A DNA stretch of 64,000 nt from Flavobacterium amnicola. GTDB lineage: Bacteria > Bacteroidota > Bacteroidia > Flavobacteriales > Flavobacteriaceae. Made by a program: the position numbers and the translations under genes. This document shows positions 31,631-40,135 of the stretch, in pieces. The notes under the pieces are model-generated. The model did not search any database, was not told where the DNA came from, and saw nothing but the letters and a program-made list of their open reading frames with translations. Each line of letters starts with the position of its first letter. Positions within the stretch are counted from its first letter, which is position 1. The stretch lies in NCBI RefSeq assembly GCF_004122165.1, contig NZ_SBKO01000001.1:434001-498000 (forward strand), written 5' to 3'.

Positions 31631-32245
31631 ATGATCGACTATTTATTTTCGCAATATCGAGGGTATCCAACCTATCATATCATACTTGAACTCACCGCAA
31701 TATTTTTTGGACTTTGGAGTGTTTGGTGTGCCAAAAAAGACAATATTTTAGTTTTTCCAACAGGAATCATCAGTACATTAATATACGCATATTTACTGTG
31801 GACATGGTCCTTATTGGGTGATTCTATGATTAATGTATACTATTTTATCATGAGTATTTATGGCTGGTATCATTGGTCGAGAAAAAAAGGAGAAGTTGTT
31901 GAATTCCCCATTTCGAAAATTACTTCCAGAGAAAAAACAAACGCACTCATTATTTTTGTTTTAACTGAGGTTTTTGTTATTATTGTTTATCTTTTTTTTG
32001 ATAAATTTACGAGTTGGGCGTCGTATGTTGACACCTTTATTACGGGTATTTTCTTTGTGGGAATGTGGCTGATGGCCAAACGAAAAATCGAAAACTGGAT
32101 TTTGTGGATTATTGGTGACTTCATCTCTATTCCTTTATATTTTACCAAAGGATATACCTTTACAAGTATTCAATACATTGTGTTTACAATTTTAGCTATC
32201 GCAGCTTATTTAGAATGGAAAAAACATTTAGTCAAACAGATTTAA
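31631..32245 (+). CDS. pnuC: Nicotinamide riboside transporter PnuC
   Basis: A 204-residue inner-membrane transporter with about seven hydrophobic helices. It shows the PnuC pattern: FGLWSVWCAKKDNILVFPTGI, YYFIMSIYGWYHWSRKK and the C-terminal WILWIIGDFISIPLYFTKG. It brings in nicotinamide riboside for NAD synthesis. The ATG at 31631 is right after the GGGPS stop codon; an in-frame start further upstream would lie within GGGPS. The gene overlaps the DUF4301 gene downstream by 31 bases. Confidence 0.92.
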   Translation: MIDYLFSQYRGYPTYHIILELTAIFFGLWSVWCAKKDNILVFPTGIISTLIYAYLLWTWSLLGDSMINVYYFIMSIYGWYHWSRKKGEVVEFPISKITSREKTNALIIFVLTEVFVIIVYLFFDKFTSWASYVDTFITGIFFVGMWLMAKRKIENWILWIIGDFISIPLYFTKGYTFTSIQYIVFTILAIAAYLEWKKHLVKQI

Positions 32246-33750
32246 ACTATATCTCAAAAAGAGGAAATTCATTAGATAAAATAATGCAGCAATTGTATTA
32301 TTTCAAAAACGGTATTCCTAAAATTAATTTACACCAATCGGCAACCATTGGCAATGGTATTTTGTGTCCCGATGCAACAGAAAAATCGCAATGGGTAACC
32401 TATTTTGACCAGCACAAATCAAGATATACCATTCAGAAATTTGTACCTGCTTCTGGTGCTGCTACACGAATGTTTCAGTTTTTAAATGAATTTTTAAATC
32501 GTTTTAATCCAGAAACAGACACTATAAATAGTTATGTTAACAAATACAACGACACTAATCTTTCAGTCTTTATTGTAGGAATTCGAAATTTTCCGTTTTA
32601 TACCGAATTAAAAGAAAAAACAAAAAAATTATTTCCCGACTATCCCAATTATAGTGTTGACAAAAAAGTACACGCTATTATCTTCACACTATTGGATAAA
32701 AAAGGTCTAGATTTTGCTAGCAAACCGAAAGGAATTTTACCTTTTCACCTGAAAGAAGATCTTGTAGAAACACCCATTGACGAACATGTGTGGGAAGCTG
32801 CTTTTTTCGTCAAAGAAAATCAGAAAACAAAAATTCATTTCACCGTTTCAGTAGAATTTCAAAATGATTTTGAACGCATCTTAAGTAAATACCCAAATAT
32901 AGAAGCTACCTTTTCGTATCAAGATCAAAGTAGTGATACTATTGCTGTTGATGCCAACAATACACCTTTTAGGCTAGAAGATGGCTCTTTATTCTTTAGA
33001 CCTGGAGGACATGGGGCATTGATAGAAAATTTAAATCAATTAACCTCGGATATTATTTTTATCAAAAATATCGATAACGTCTCTCAAATAGGAATCAATG
33101 AACTGATCGAAAACAAGAAAGTCTTAGGAGGCATATTACTTCATACCCAATTTCATGTGTTTGAATATTTAAAACTTTTACATGATGGAAATTGCCCAGA
33201 CGACAAAATCGAAGAAATTAAATCATTTGTGGAAAGTACTTTATCATTTCCATTAACGGAAGACTTTGCTCGATTTCAAAAAGAATACCAAAAGGAATAT
33301 TTAATTAAAATACTAAATCGCCCGATTCGTGTGTGCGGTATGGTCCGAAACGAAGGCGAACCGGGAGGAGGTCCGTTTTGGGTAAAAGATGACAAAGGAC
33401 GATTGTCATTACAAATTGTAGAATCTTCTCAAGTAAATTTATCAGATAAAACGCAAAAAAACATTTTACATAACGCTACCCATTTTAATCCGGTAGATAT
33501 TGTGTGTGGAGTGAAAGATTTTCAAGGAAATAAGTTTGATTTGAACAAGTTTGTTGATCCTGAAGCCGCATTTATTACTGAAAAAACAAAACTCGGAAAA
33601 CCCATAAAGGCATTTGAACTACCAGGATTATGGAATGGTGCCATGGCTAAATGGAGTACTATTTTTGTAGAAGTCCCATTATCAACGTTCAATCCGGTTA
33701 AAACGGTAAACGATTTATTAAAACCTGCACATCAGGCCAATCATGAATAA
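32215..33750 (+). CDS. DUF4301 family protein
   Basis: A 511-residue cytoplasmic protein of the Bacteroidota DUF4301 family. Near the N-terminus it carries KFVPASGAATRMFQ (about 77-90), which resembles the nucleotide-binding loop of sugar nucleotidyltransferases. Other conserved-looking parts are FFRPGGHGALIENLN and CGMVRNEGEPGGGPFWVKD. A nucleotidyltransferase activity is possible but unproven. It overlaps pnuC by 31 bases and arfB by 8 bases, so translation is likely coupled. In relatives an NadR-like ATPase often lies between pnuC and this gene; it is absent here. Confidence 0.82.
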   Translation: MEKTFSQTDLNYISKRGNSLDKIMQQLYYFKNGIPKINLHQSATIGNGILCPDATEKSQWVTYFDQHKSRYTIQKFVPASGAATRMFQFLNEFLNRFNPETDTINSYVNKYNDTNLSVFIVGIRNFPFYTELKEKTKKLFPDYPNYSVDKKVHAIIFTLLDKKGLDFASKPKGILPFHLKEDLVETPIDEHVWEAAFFVKENQKTKIHFTVSVEFQNDFERILSKYPNIEATFSYQDQSSDTIAVDANNTPFRLEDGSLFFRPGGHGALIENLNQLTSDIIFIKNIDNVSQIGINELIENKKVLGGILLHTQFHVFEYLKLLHDGNCPDDKIEEIKSFVESTLSFPLTEDFARFQKEYQKEYLIKILNRPIRVCGMVRNEGEPGGGPFWVKDDKGRLSLQIVESSQVNLSDKTQKNILHNATHFNPVDIVCGVKDFQGNKFDLNKFVDPEAAFITEKTKLGKPIKAFELPGLWNGAMAKWSTIFVEVPLSTFNPVKTVNDLLKPAHQANHE

Positions 33751-34144
33751 AGAAATTATTCAATCGGAAGTTACTTACAAAGCCGTTCGAAGTAGTGGTG
33801 CTGGCGGTCAAAACGTAAACAAAGTAGCAAGTAAAGTTGTTTTAAGCTTTAATTTAGAGGGCTCCAATGGTTTTTCGGAAGAAGAAAAAACACTTCTTTT
33901 ATCTAAACTTGCTAAAAAATTAAGTCTGGAAGGTTTACTGATTTTAACTTCCGAAGAAGACAGAAGTCAGCTCAAAAACAAAGAAATTGTTACCAAAAAA
34001 TTATTTGAGCTACTGGAAAAAAATTTGATAGTCCCGAAAATTAGAAAAGCAACAAAAATTCCAAAATCAGTAATTCGGAAACGCATAAAAGACAAGAAAA
34101 ACATTTCGGAAATTAAAAAAAACAGAAGAAAACCAGAACTCTAA
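33743..34144 (+). CDS. arfB: Alternative ribosome-rescue factor ArfB
   Basis: A 133-residue peptidyl-tRNA hydrolase related to class I release factors. The catalytic GGQ is in RSSGAGGQNVNKV (about 17-29), and the C-terminal tail is strongly basic (RKRIKDKKNISEIKKNRRK), which enters the empty mRNA channel of stalled ribosomes. It releases nascent chains from non-stop complexes. It overlaps the DUF4301 gene by 8 bases and converges with the enoyl-CoA hydratase gene with a 4-base overlap. Confidence 0.94.
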   Translation: MNKEIIQSEVTYKAVRSSGAGGQNVNKVASKVVLSFNLEGSNGFSEEEKTLLLSKLAKKLSLEGLLILTSEEDRSQLKNKEIVTKKLFELLEKNLIVPKIRKATKIPKSVIRKRIKDKKNISEIKKNRRKPEL

Positions 34145-34905
34145 GATTTTTTAAACTGCTGCAATGCCTGCTTGGTAAAATCACTTAAGACTAATTTTCC
34201 AGAAATAGCAGCTCTTTCATACAACAATTCGCTCCAATGCTCAGTGCCTTCCCATAGTACTTTTTTCATCTCAAGTAAAGCCTCAGGGTTATAACTCCCC
34301 AAAAGGCTAACAAAACCATTTAAAGCAGAATCCATATCGGAAATAGAATCAAACATCTGGGAATACAATTTGTTTTCAAATGCCCAATCGGCCGTTTGCC
34401 ATTTGGTTGGCGTTAAAGTCATTTCGGCCATTGCCATTTTTCCTATTTTTCTAGAAACGGCAGGTTCAATTACAAATGGACCTATCCCAATAGCGATTTC
34501 GGATAATTTTATAGCAGCTTCTTCAGTTGCAAAAGTATAATCACAAGCTGCCGCTAATCCGACACCACCTCCAACAGCTTTTCCTTGAATTCTTCCTACA
34601 ATAATTTTAGAACAGGAACGCATGGCATTAATCACATTGGCAAAACCACTAAAAAAAGCTTTTCCTTCTTCAAAATTCGAAACGGATAGCAATTCATCAA
34701 AAGAGGCTCCAGCACAAAAAGCACCATCTCCAGCGCTTTTCAAAACAATAATGGAAACATTGGCATCATCGCTCAAAACATTCAACTGATTCGTCAAATC
34801 TTTAAGCTGATGGCTTGGAAAAGAATTGCTTGCCGGGTGACTAAATGTAACCGTAGCAATTTTATTTTCAATTACCGTCTCGATTGTTCCGTTTAAAGTG
34901 CTCAT
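34141..34905 (-). CDS. Enoyl-CoA hydratase/isomerase family protein
   Basis: A 254-residue crotonase-fold enzyme with the oxyanion-hole segments GAFCAGASFDEL (about 61-72) and GKAVGGGVGLAAACDYTFA (about 108-126). These act on acyl-CoA thioesters, usually hydrating enoyl-CoA in beta-oxidation, but crotonase members vary in reaction. The glutamates expected of a standard hydratase are not clearly placed, so the substrate is uncertain. No other fatty-acid oxidation gene is adjacent. A -7 box is at 34924-34931. Confidence 0.88.
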   Translation of the reverse strand: MSTLNGTIETVIENKIATVTFSHPASNSFPSHQLKDLTNQLNVLSDDANVSIIVLKSAGDGAFCAGASFDELLSVSNFEEGKAFFSGFANVINAMRSCSKIIVGRIQGKAVGGGVGLAAACDYTFATEEAAIKLSEIAIGIGPFVIEPAVSRKIGKMAMAEMTLTPTKWQTADWAFENKLYSQMFDSISDMDSALNGFVSLLGSYNPEALLEMKKVLWEGTEHWSELLYERAAISGKLVLSDFTKQALQQFKKS

Positions 34906-34923
34906 ACTACTAATTTCGTTCTA

Positions 34924-34931
34924 CAAATTTA
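34924..34931 (-). promoter_or_regulatory. -7 promoter element of the enoyl-CoA hydratase gene
   Basis: TAAATTTG on the minus strand fits TAnnTTTG, 18 bases upstream of the ATG. It lies next to the hemD terminator. Confidence 0.45.
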
Positions 34932-34942
34932 ATTAAAAAGCA

Positions 34943-34970
34943 TAAAAAAAATCCCGATAAAATCGGGATT
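34943..34970 (-). terminator. Intrinsic terminator of hemD
   Basis: Perfect stem AATCCCGAT / ATCGGGATT with a 3-base loop and eight T residues on the minus strand. Confidence 0.85.
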
Positions 34971-34974
34971 CCTA

Positions 34975-35730
34975 TTATTTTCCTTTGTTGGCTTCGGCCA
35001 CATATTTTTCAAGTGCCATCGTCATTGAAGGTGTTTCTGGCGTTGGCGCCAATATATCAACTCGTAAACCATGTTCTAAAGCCTCCTTTTGAGTGGTACT
35101 TCCAAAAACGGCAATACGGGTATTATTTTGTTCAAAGTCAGGGAAGTTCTTAAACAACGACTGAATTCCTGTTGGACTAAAAAATGCTAATACATCATAG
35201 TACACATCTTTCAAATCAGACAAATCACTCATTACGGTTTTGTAAAAAGTTCCTGGCGTCCAATCAATTTTAAGATTATTCAACGTTTGAGGAATATCGG
35301 CATTCAATTTGTCAGACGCTGGTAACAAAAACTTTTCGTCTTTATATTTTTTGAAAAGAGAAGACATGTCAGCAAAATCTTTTTGCCCCACATAAATCTT
35401 ACGTTTTCTATATACTACATATTTTTGCAAATAGAAAGCAACGGCTTCAGATTGACAGAAATATCGTAAATCTTCTGGGACTTTGTATCGCATTTCCTCG
35501 GCTACTCTAAAAAAGTTATCTACCGAGTTTTTACTAGTTAAAATTATTGCAGTAAAATTATTTAAATCGATTTTTTGAGCACGAACTTCTTTGGCTTCTA
35601 CTCCTTCGACATGTATAAATGGTCTGAAATCAATTTTTACCTTATGCTTATTTTGCAAATCAAAATAAGGTGAATTTTCAACCTTCGGTTCTGGTTGCGA
35701 TACTAAAATTGTTTTCACTTTCATATTCAA
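34975..35730 (-). CDS. hemD: Uroporphyrinogen-III synthase
   Basis: A 251-residue enzyme of heme biosynthesis that closes hydroxymethylbilane to uroporphyrinogen III. The weakly conserved family features are present: LTSKNSVDNFF (about 62-72), and the C-terminal YDVLAFFSPTGIQSLFKN and RIAVFGSTTQKEALEHGLR. The order hemD then DUF4271 (upstream here, on the same strand) is typical for Flavobacteriaceae. The start could be the first Met (35730) or the third residue (35724). Confidence 0.86.
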   Translation of the reverse strand: MNMKVKTILVSQPEPKVENSPYFDLQNKHKVKIDFRPFIHVEGVEAKEVRAQKIDLNNFTAIILTSKNSVDNFFRVAEEMRYKVPEDLRYFCQSEAVAFYLQKYVVYRKRKIYVGQKDFADMSSLFKKYKDEKFLLPASDKLNADIPQTLNNLKIDWTPGTFYKTVMSDLSDLKDVYYDVLAFFSPTGIQSLFKNFPDFEQNNTRIAVFGSTTQKEALEHGLRVDILAPTPETPSMTMALEKYVAEANKGK

Positions 35731-35757
35731 CTTTGTTCTTGGATATTACGCTGTATA

Positions 35758-36423
35758 CTATTTACTTGAAATGAAATAATACATAAAATAATACGGTGCG
35801 ATTTCAAGTGCGCAAATATATAAAATAAAATAAAACAACTTACCGAAAAGTAATTTTTGATAATTTCTTAACGAAGCCAAATATGTTAGCGAATTTATTA
35901 TCAATAATACAATCAAAACACTAATTATTGTGTATTTATTCACATAATCAGTATAATACAAAAAAATATTAACCGGCAACAACAGCAATCCAATATAGGT
36001 TCTGTAGCTTACTTTAAACAAATTGAACTGCTCAATGAACGATTCCATGTTAAAAGAAGTCGCAATAATTTTCTCAATCAGGTATTTAGACAATACAAAA
36101 AAGCTTAAAAAAGTAATAATTTGAATAAAGGTAATCCAATTGGTTTTAGTGGTATATCCTAAATAACTCAACACCAATTGAACGAAAAAAGAAAAGGAAA
36201 CCAATTGCACAAAAAACAACAAAATGGTAAACCAACTCATCAAGTTACTTGGGTCCTTATAGATTTTTAGATACTTATTATTCACAATTAAGTTCATAAA
36301 ATCGTTAAATCTATTTTCAAAGCCTGCTTTTGCAATAGTCACAACAATAAGGGTAACAACAAAAATAATTGTTATCCAGTCTTTATTTTCAACGATTCTC
36401 GGAATAAGTTCATATTTATTCAT
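35758..36423 (-). CDS. DUF4271 membrane protein
   Basis: A 221-residue protein with about six transmembrane helices (first about 17-33) and few charged residues within them. It matches the DUF4271 family, seen next to hemD in Bacteroidota. Function unknown. It shares a message with hemD, 27 bases downstream, and has a -7 box at 36428-36435 immediately before its ATG. Confidence 0.8.
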   Translation of the reverse strand: MNKYELIPRIVENKDWITIIFVVTLIVVTIAKAGFENRFNDFMNLIVNNKYLKIYKDPSNLMSWFTILLFFVQLVSFSFFVQLVLSYLGYTTKTNWITFIQIITFLSFFVLSKYLIEKIIATSFNMESFIEQFNLFKVSYRTYIGLLLLPVNIFLYYTDYVNKYTIISVLIVLLIINSLTYLASLRNYQKLLFGKLFYFILYICALEIAPYYFMYYFISSK

Positions 36424-36427
36424 ACCG

Positions 36428-36435
36428 CAAAATTA
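36428..36435 (-). promoter_or_regulatory. -7 promoter element of the DUF4271-hemD unit
   Basis: TAATTTTG on the minus strand fits TAnnTTTG, only 4 bases before the ATG. Confidence 0.4.
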
Positions 36436-36497
36436 CAAAATTTTTAATCGCATCATTTAATTATAAATAATTTAAGAAACACATTGTCTAAAAAGTT

Positions 36498-36505
36498 TAT
36501 TTTTG
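36498..36505 (+). promoter_or_regulatory. -7 promoter element of the GT2-pyrC-DUF4296 unit
   Basis: TATTTTTG matches TAnnTTTG, 17 bases before the ATG at 36523. It argues against an upstream TTG start at 36484. Confidence 0.5.
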
Positions 36506-36522
36506 CATCAGATTTTATCATT

Positions 36523-37248
36523 ATGCAGGACTCTATTGTCATTATACCTACCTACAACGAAATAGAAAACATCGAAACCATTCTTCGTGCTGTTTTTGCA
36601 TTACCGAAAAAATTTGATGTTTTAGTGGTAGATGACAATTCTCCCGATGGCACCTCTGAAAAAGTAATCGCACTGCAACAAGAATTTCCGGATTCCTTAC
36701 ACCTTGAAAAAAGAAAAGGAAAAGCAGGTTTAGGCACTGCGTATGTGCACGGATTCAAATGGGCGATACAACATCATTACGAATACATTTTCGAAATGGA
36801 TGCCGATTTCTCTCATAATCCTAATGATTTAGAAAAACTATACAACGCCTGTAAAAGTGAAAATGCCGGGATGGCGATAGGTTCTCGTTATATTACGGGT
36901 GTAAATGTAGTTAACTGGCCTTTAAACCGTGTGTTGATGTCTTATTTCGCTTCGGTTTATGTGCGATTGATCACTGGAATGGAAATCCACGATGCAACTG
37001 CTGGTTTTATTTGCTATCAAAGACAAGTCTTAGAAAAAATCAATTTGGACCGATTAAAATTCACGGGTTACGCCTTCCAAATTGAAATGAAATACAGAAC
37101 TTTTGTCAATCATTTTAAAATAATTGAAGTGCCTATTATTTTTACCGATAGAACCAAAGGAGAATCCAAAATGAGCGGCGCCATTATAAGAGAAGCCGTT
37201 TTGGGCGTGATCATGCTACGTATCCGAAAAATATTCAACCGATTATAA
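36523..37248 (+). CDS. Polyprenol-phosphate mannosyltransferase-like GT2 enzyme
   Basis: A 241-residue family 2 glycosyltransferase close to dolichol-phosphate mannose synthases. It has IVIIPTYNEIENIE, VVDDNSPDGT, GKAGLGTAYVHGF, EMDADFSHNP (metal-binding DxD-like) and the acceptor region YAFQIEMKYR. There is no C-terminal membrane domain, so it is the short soluble form that works at the inner membrane surface. It probably makes a lipid-linked sugar used for protein or polysaccharide glycosylation. The start at 36523 follows the promoter box at 36498. Confidence 0.88.
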   Translation: MQDSIVIIPTYNEIENIETILRAVFALPKKFDVLVVDDNSPDGTSEKVIALQQEFPDSLHLEKRKGKAGLGTAYVHGFKWAIQHHYEYIFEMDADFSHNPNDLEKLYNACKSENAGMAIGSRYITGVNVVNWPLNRVLMSYFASVYVRLITGMEIHDATAGFICYQRQVLEKINLDRLKFTGYAFQIEMKYRTFVNHFKIIEVPIIFTDRTKGESKMSGAIIREAVLGVIMLRIRKIFNRL

Positions 37249-37258
37249 AAACAACACT

Positions 37259-38596
37259 ATGCAACCTATTTTAATTAAAAATGCCCAAATTGTTAACGAA
37301 GGAAAAATAATAAAAGGTGATGTTTTAATTGAAAACGAGTTTATAGTTGACATCGCCGAGACTATTCCCTCAAAAGAAAACTATCAAATTATCAATGCCG
37401 AAGGAAACTATCTTATTCCCGGCGCTATAGACGATCAAGTGCATTTTCGAGAACCCGGATTAACCCACAAAGGCAACATTGCTTCCGAATCTCGTGCTGC
37501 AGTAGCCGGCGGAATTACTTCTTTTATCGAGCAACCCAACACGGTTCCTAATGCGGTTACTCAAGAACTATTAGAAGAAAAATACCAAATCGCTTCTCAG
37601 ACTTCGTATGCCAATTATTCATTTATGATGGGTGCAACGAATGACAATTTAGAAGAAGTTTTAAAAACGAATCCGAAAAACGTAGCCGGCATTAAAATTT
37701 TTCTTGGCTCATCTACCGGAAATATGCTGGTTGATAAAGAAGAAGTATTAGAAAAAATATTCTCGAATACCAAAATGTTAATTGCCGTTCATTGCGAAGA
37801 TGAAACGACCATTAAAAACAATTTAGCCGAATACAAAGAAAAATATGGAGAAGACATTCCTATGGAATTCCACCATTTGATTCGCAGCGAAGAAGCATGT
37901 TATTTATCGTCTTCCAAAGCAGTGGAACTCGCTAAAAAAACAGGAGCTCGTTTGCATATTTTTCACATTTCAACAGCCAAAGAAACAGAATTGTTCCGAA
38001 ATGATATTCCGTTAGAAGAAAAACAGATTACTGCCGAAGTTTGCGTACACCATCTTTGGTTTACGAATGACGATTACAAAACCAAAGGCACTCTCATAAA
38101 ATGGAATCCTGCTGTAAAAACACAAAAGGATAAGGAAGGTTTGTGGGAAGCATTATTAAACGATAAAATTGACGTTATTGCTACCGATCATGCGCCTCAT
38201 ACTTTAGAAGAAAAACAAAACCCATATACGACTGCACCTTCAGGTGGACCATTAGTACAGCATGCTGTTATTGCCATGTTTGAAGCACATAAACAAGGTG
38301 TTATTTCCATCGAAAAAATAGTGGAAAAAATGGCACATAATCCCGCCAAAATCTTCAAAATGGACCGTCGCGGTTTTATCAAAAAAGGGTTTTATGCCGA
38401 TTTAGCGATTGTGAATCCGAATTCGGATTGGACCGTTAGCAAAGAAAATATTTTATACCATTGTGGTTGGTCGCCATTTGAAAACACTACTTTTAGTTCA
38501 AAAATAACCCATACCTTTGTCAATGGAACATTGGTATATGAAAATGACCAGGTGAAAGAAATCCGAAATGGAAAACGTTTAGCATTCAATAGATAA
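37259..38596 (+). CDS. Dihydroorotase
   Basis: A 445-residue amidohydrolase for the third step of pyrimidine synthesis (carbamoyl aspartate to dihydroorotate). The metal-site motif reads DDQVHFREPG (58-67); the first His of the usual HxH pair is Gln60. Other ligand motifs are present: IKIFLGSS (Lys to be carboxylated), VHCEDE, HIFHIST and the catalytic Asp of ATDHAPHTLEEK. From memory the Gln substitution is common in Bacteroidota dihydroorotases. The start is 10 bases after the GT2 gene, and the stop overlaps the DUF4296 start by one base. Confidence 0.9.
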   Translation: MQPILIKNAQIVNEGKIIKGDVLIENEFIVDIAETIPSKENYQIINAEGNYLIPGAIDDQVHFREPGLTHKGNIASESRAAVAGGITSFIEQPNTVPNAVTQELLEEKYQIASQTSYANYSFMMGATNDNLEEVLKTNPKNVAGIKIFLGSSTGNMLVDKEEVLEKIFSNTKMLIAVHCEDETTIKNNLAEYKEKYGEDIPMEFHHLIRSEEACYLSSSKAVELAKKTGARLHIFHISTAKETELFRNDIPLEEKQITAEVCVHHLWFTNDDYKTKGTLIKWNPAVKTQKDKEGLWEALLNDKIDVIATDHAPHTLEEKQNPYTTAPSGGPLVQHAVIAMFEAHKQGVISIEKIVEKMAHNPAKIFKMDRRGFIKKGFYADLAIVNPNSDWTVSKENILYHCGWSPFENTTFSSKITHTFVNGTLVYENDQVKEIRNGKRLAFNR

Positions 38597-39027
38597 TGAA
38601 ACTCAACCTTATAATTATTGCCCTATCATTTGTACTGTTTTCTTGTGGAAACAAAGAACTCGAAAAGCCTGAAAAACTAATCGCCCAAGAAACCATGGAA
38701 AAAATCATCTACGATTTGGCAATGCTACAAGCCATAAAAGGCCATGACGCTACTTTATTACCTAAAAACAGCATCAATCCTAAAACCTATATTTACCAAA
38801 AATACAAGGTAGATAGCACACAATTTGCAGAAAGCAATGCGTATTATTCTTCGGATATCACTTTATACAAAACAATGTTTGATAACGTCATCGAAAAAAT
38901 GTCAATCGACAAGAAAGTGATTGATGCAAAAGTGAGAAAAGATTTTGAAGCCAAACAAAAAAGAAAAAGAGATTCTATCAAAAAGATAAATAAAAGCAAA
39001 AAATCGAATGTAATTGCAACAGGCTAA
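38596..39027 (+). CDS. DUF4296 lipoprotein
   Basis: A 143-residue lipoprotein: lipobox LSFVLFSC (Cys17), the DUF4296 region (about 30-110: MEKIIYDLAMLQAIKG, SINPKTYIYQKYKVDSTQF), and a lysine-rich tail. The family is specific to Bacteroidota and of unknown role. The ATG shares a base with the dihydroorotase stop (TAATG), so translation is coupled. It converges on the SDR gene with a 4-base overlap. Confidence 0.85.
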   Translation: MKLNLIIIALSFVLFSCGNKELEKPEKLIAQETMEKIIYDLAMLQAIKGHDATLLPKNSINPKTYIYQKYKVDSTQFAESNAYYSSDITLYKTMFDNVIEKMSIDKKVIDAKVRKDFEAKQKRKRDSIKKINKSKKSNVIATG

Positions 39028-40004
39028 TCTTGTCTTTGAATATAATCTTCTATTTTTTCAAATCTAAAACCGATGGCTTTTTCCACTTTTGAAGTATCAA
39101 AATAATCAATATGATGCAAAGTATGCACCATCTCTTTGGTTAAAAAACGCTTTTTACCGAAAACCCCAAACAAAACATCCAATCGCCAGGCTATAGTGGT
39201 CATCCATTTTTTAGCTTCTATTTTAGGCGACTTCACGTTTAACTTTTGAGCAATAATTTTAAAAATGTTTTCAAACGAAAGTGTTTCGGAAACCAAGATA
39301 AATCGTTCCCCAACTATTTCACTTTCTAACAACTGTATGGCACAGGAAGCTACGTCCACTACCGAAACAAAACCAGTTCCTCCAGTTGTATAAACCGGGA
39401 ATTTATCTTTGACTTTTTGGTAAATATCACCACTTCCCTCTGTCCAAAACAGAGGTCCTAAAATTACCCCTGGATTTACGACTACTACTTTCAAACCTTC
39501 TTGATAGGCGCGCCAAACCTCCATTTCAGCACCAAATTTAGTGATGGCGTAATCGCTATGATAGGCTTCTGGATTCCAATCGGATTCCTCGGTAATTTTT
39601 GTTTCCCCAATTTTGGGATCACCTAATGTCGCAATAGAACTAATATGGCATAATTTCTTAATTCCGAAATCCAAACACAAATTCACCACATTGGCAGTAC
39701 CTTCAATATTGACTTTTCTCAAAATGGCTTCGTCCTTCGGACTGAATGAAATCACTGCCACACAATGGTATACAAAATCAATACTTTGAAACGCTTTTTC
39801 TAATTGAGACACATCTAAAATATCTGCTTCAAACCAAAGAATATTGGCAAACAAATGCTCTTTTTTGTAGTGTTTAAATAAGGTTAACACCTTGTTTTTA
39901 GAAGCTTCAGTTTTGTACAATGCTCTTACTTTTTGGTCTTGAGAAACCAAATGAAAAACAATATGTGAACCTACTAATCCTGTAGCGCCTGTTACTAAAA
40001 TCAT
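39024..40004 (-). CDS. NAD-dependent epimerase/dehydratase (extended SDR)
   Basis: A 326-residue Rossmann-fold enzyme of the extended short-chain dehydrogenase family. It has the NAD motif VTGATGLVGSHIV (about 4-16), an acidic turn after strand 2, and the catalytic Tyr-Lys of SDYAITKFGAE (YxxxK, about 152-156). Substrates range from nucleotide sugars to dihydroflavonol-like compounds; none can be named. It is a single-gene unit with a -7 box at 40009-40016. Confidence 0.86.
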   Translation of the reverse strand: MILVTGATGLVGSHIVFHLVSQDQKVRALYKTEASKNKVLTLFKHYKKEHLFANILWFEADILDVSQLEKAFQSIDFVYHCVAVISFSPKDEAILRKVNIEGTANVVNLCLDFGIKKLCHISSIATLGDPKIGETKITEESDWNPEAYHSDYAITKFGAEMEVWRAYQEGLKVVVVNPGVILGPLFWTEGSGDIYQKVKDKFPVYTTGGTGFVSVVDVASCAIQLLESEIVGERFILVSETLSFENIFKIIAQKLNVKSPKIEAKKWMTTIAWRLDVLFGVFGKKRFLTKEMVHTLHHIDYFDTSKVEKAIGFRFEKIEDYIQRQD

Positions 40005-40008
40005 ATTT

Positions 40009-40016
40009 CAAATATA
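40009..40016 (-). promoter_or_regulatory. -7 promoter element of the SDR gene
   Basis: TATATTTG on the minus strand fits TAnnTTTG and lies 4 bases before the ATG. Confidence 0.4.
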
Positions 40017-40064
40017 TTGAATGATTGAATAATTAAAAAATTTAAAGATTCAATTGCCAAAACT

Positions 40065-40096
40065 AACAAATAACCAAATCAACAAATAACCAAATC
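40065..40096 (+). repeat. Perfect 16-base tandem duplication upstream of tyrS
   Basis: The 16-mer AACAAATAACCAAATC occurs twice in a row (40065-40080, 40081-40096), ending 12 bases before the tyrS -7 box. Confidence 0.9.
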
Positions 40097-40108
40097 AACT
40101 TTAAATTT

Positions 40109-40116
40109 TATCTTTG
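40109..40116 (+). promoter_or_regulatory. -7 promoter element of tyrS
   Basis: TATCTTTG matches TAnnTTTG exactly, 19 bases before the ATG. Confidence 0.6.
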
Positions 40117-40135
40117 CGCCAAATTAGTATAAAAA

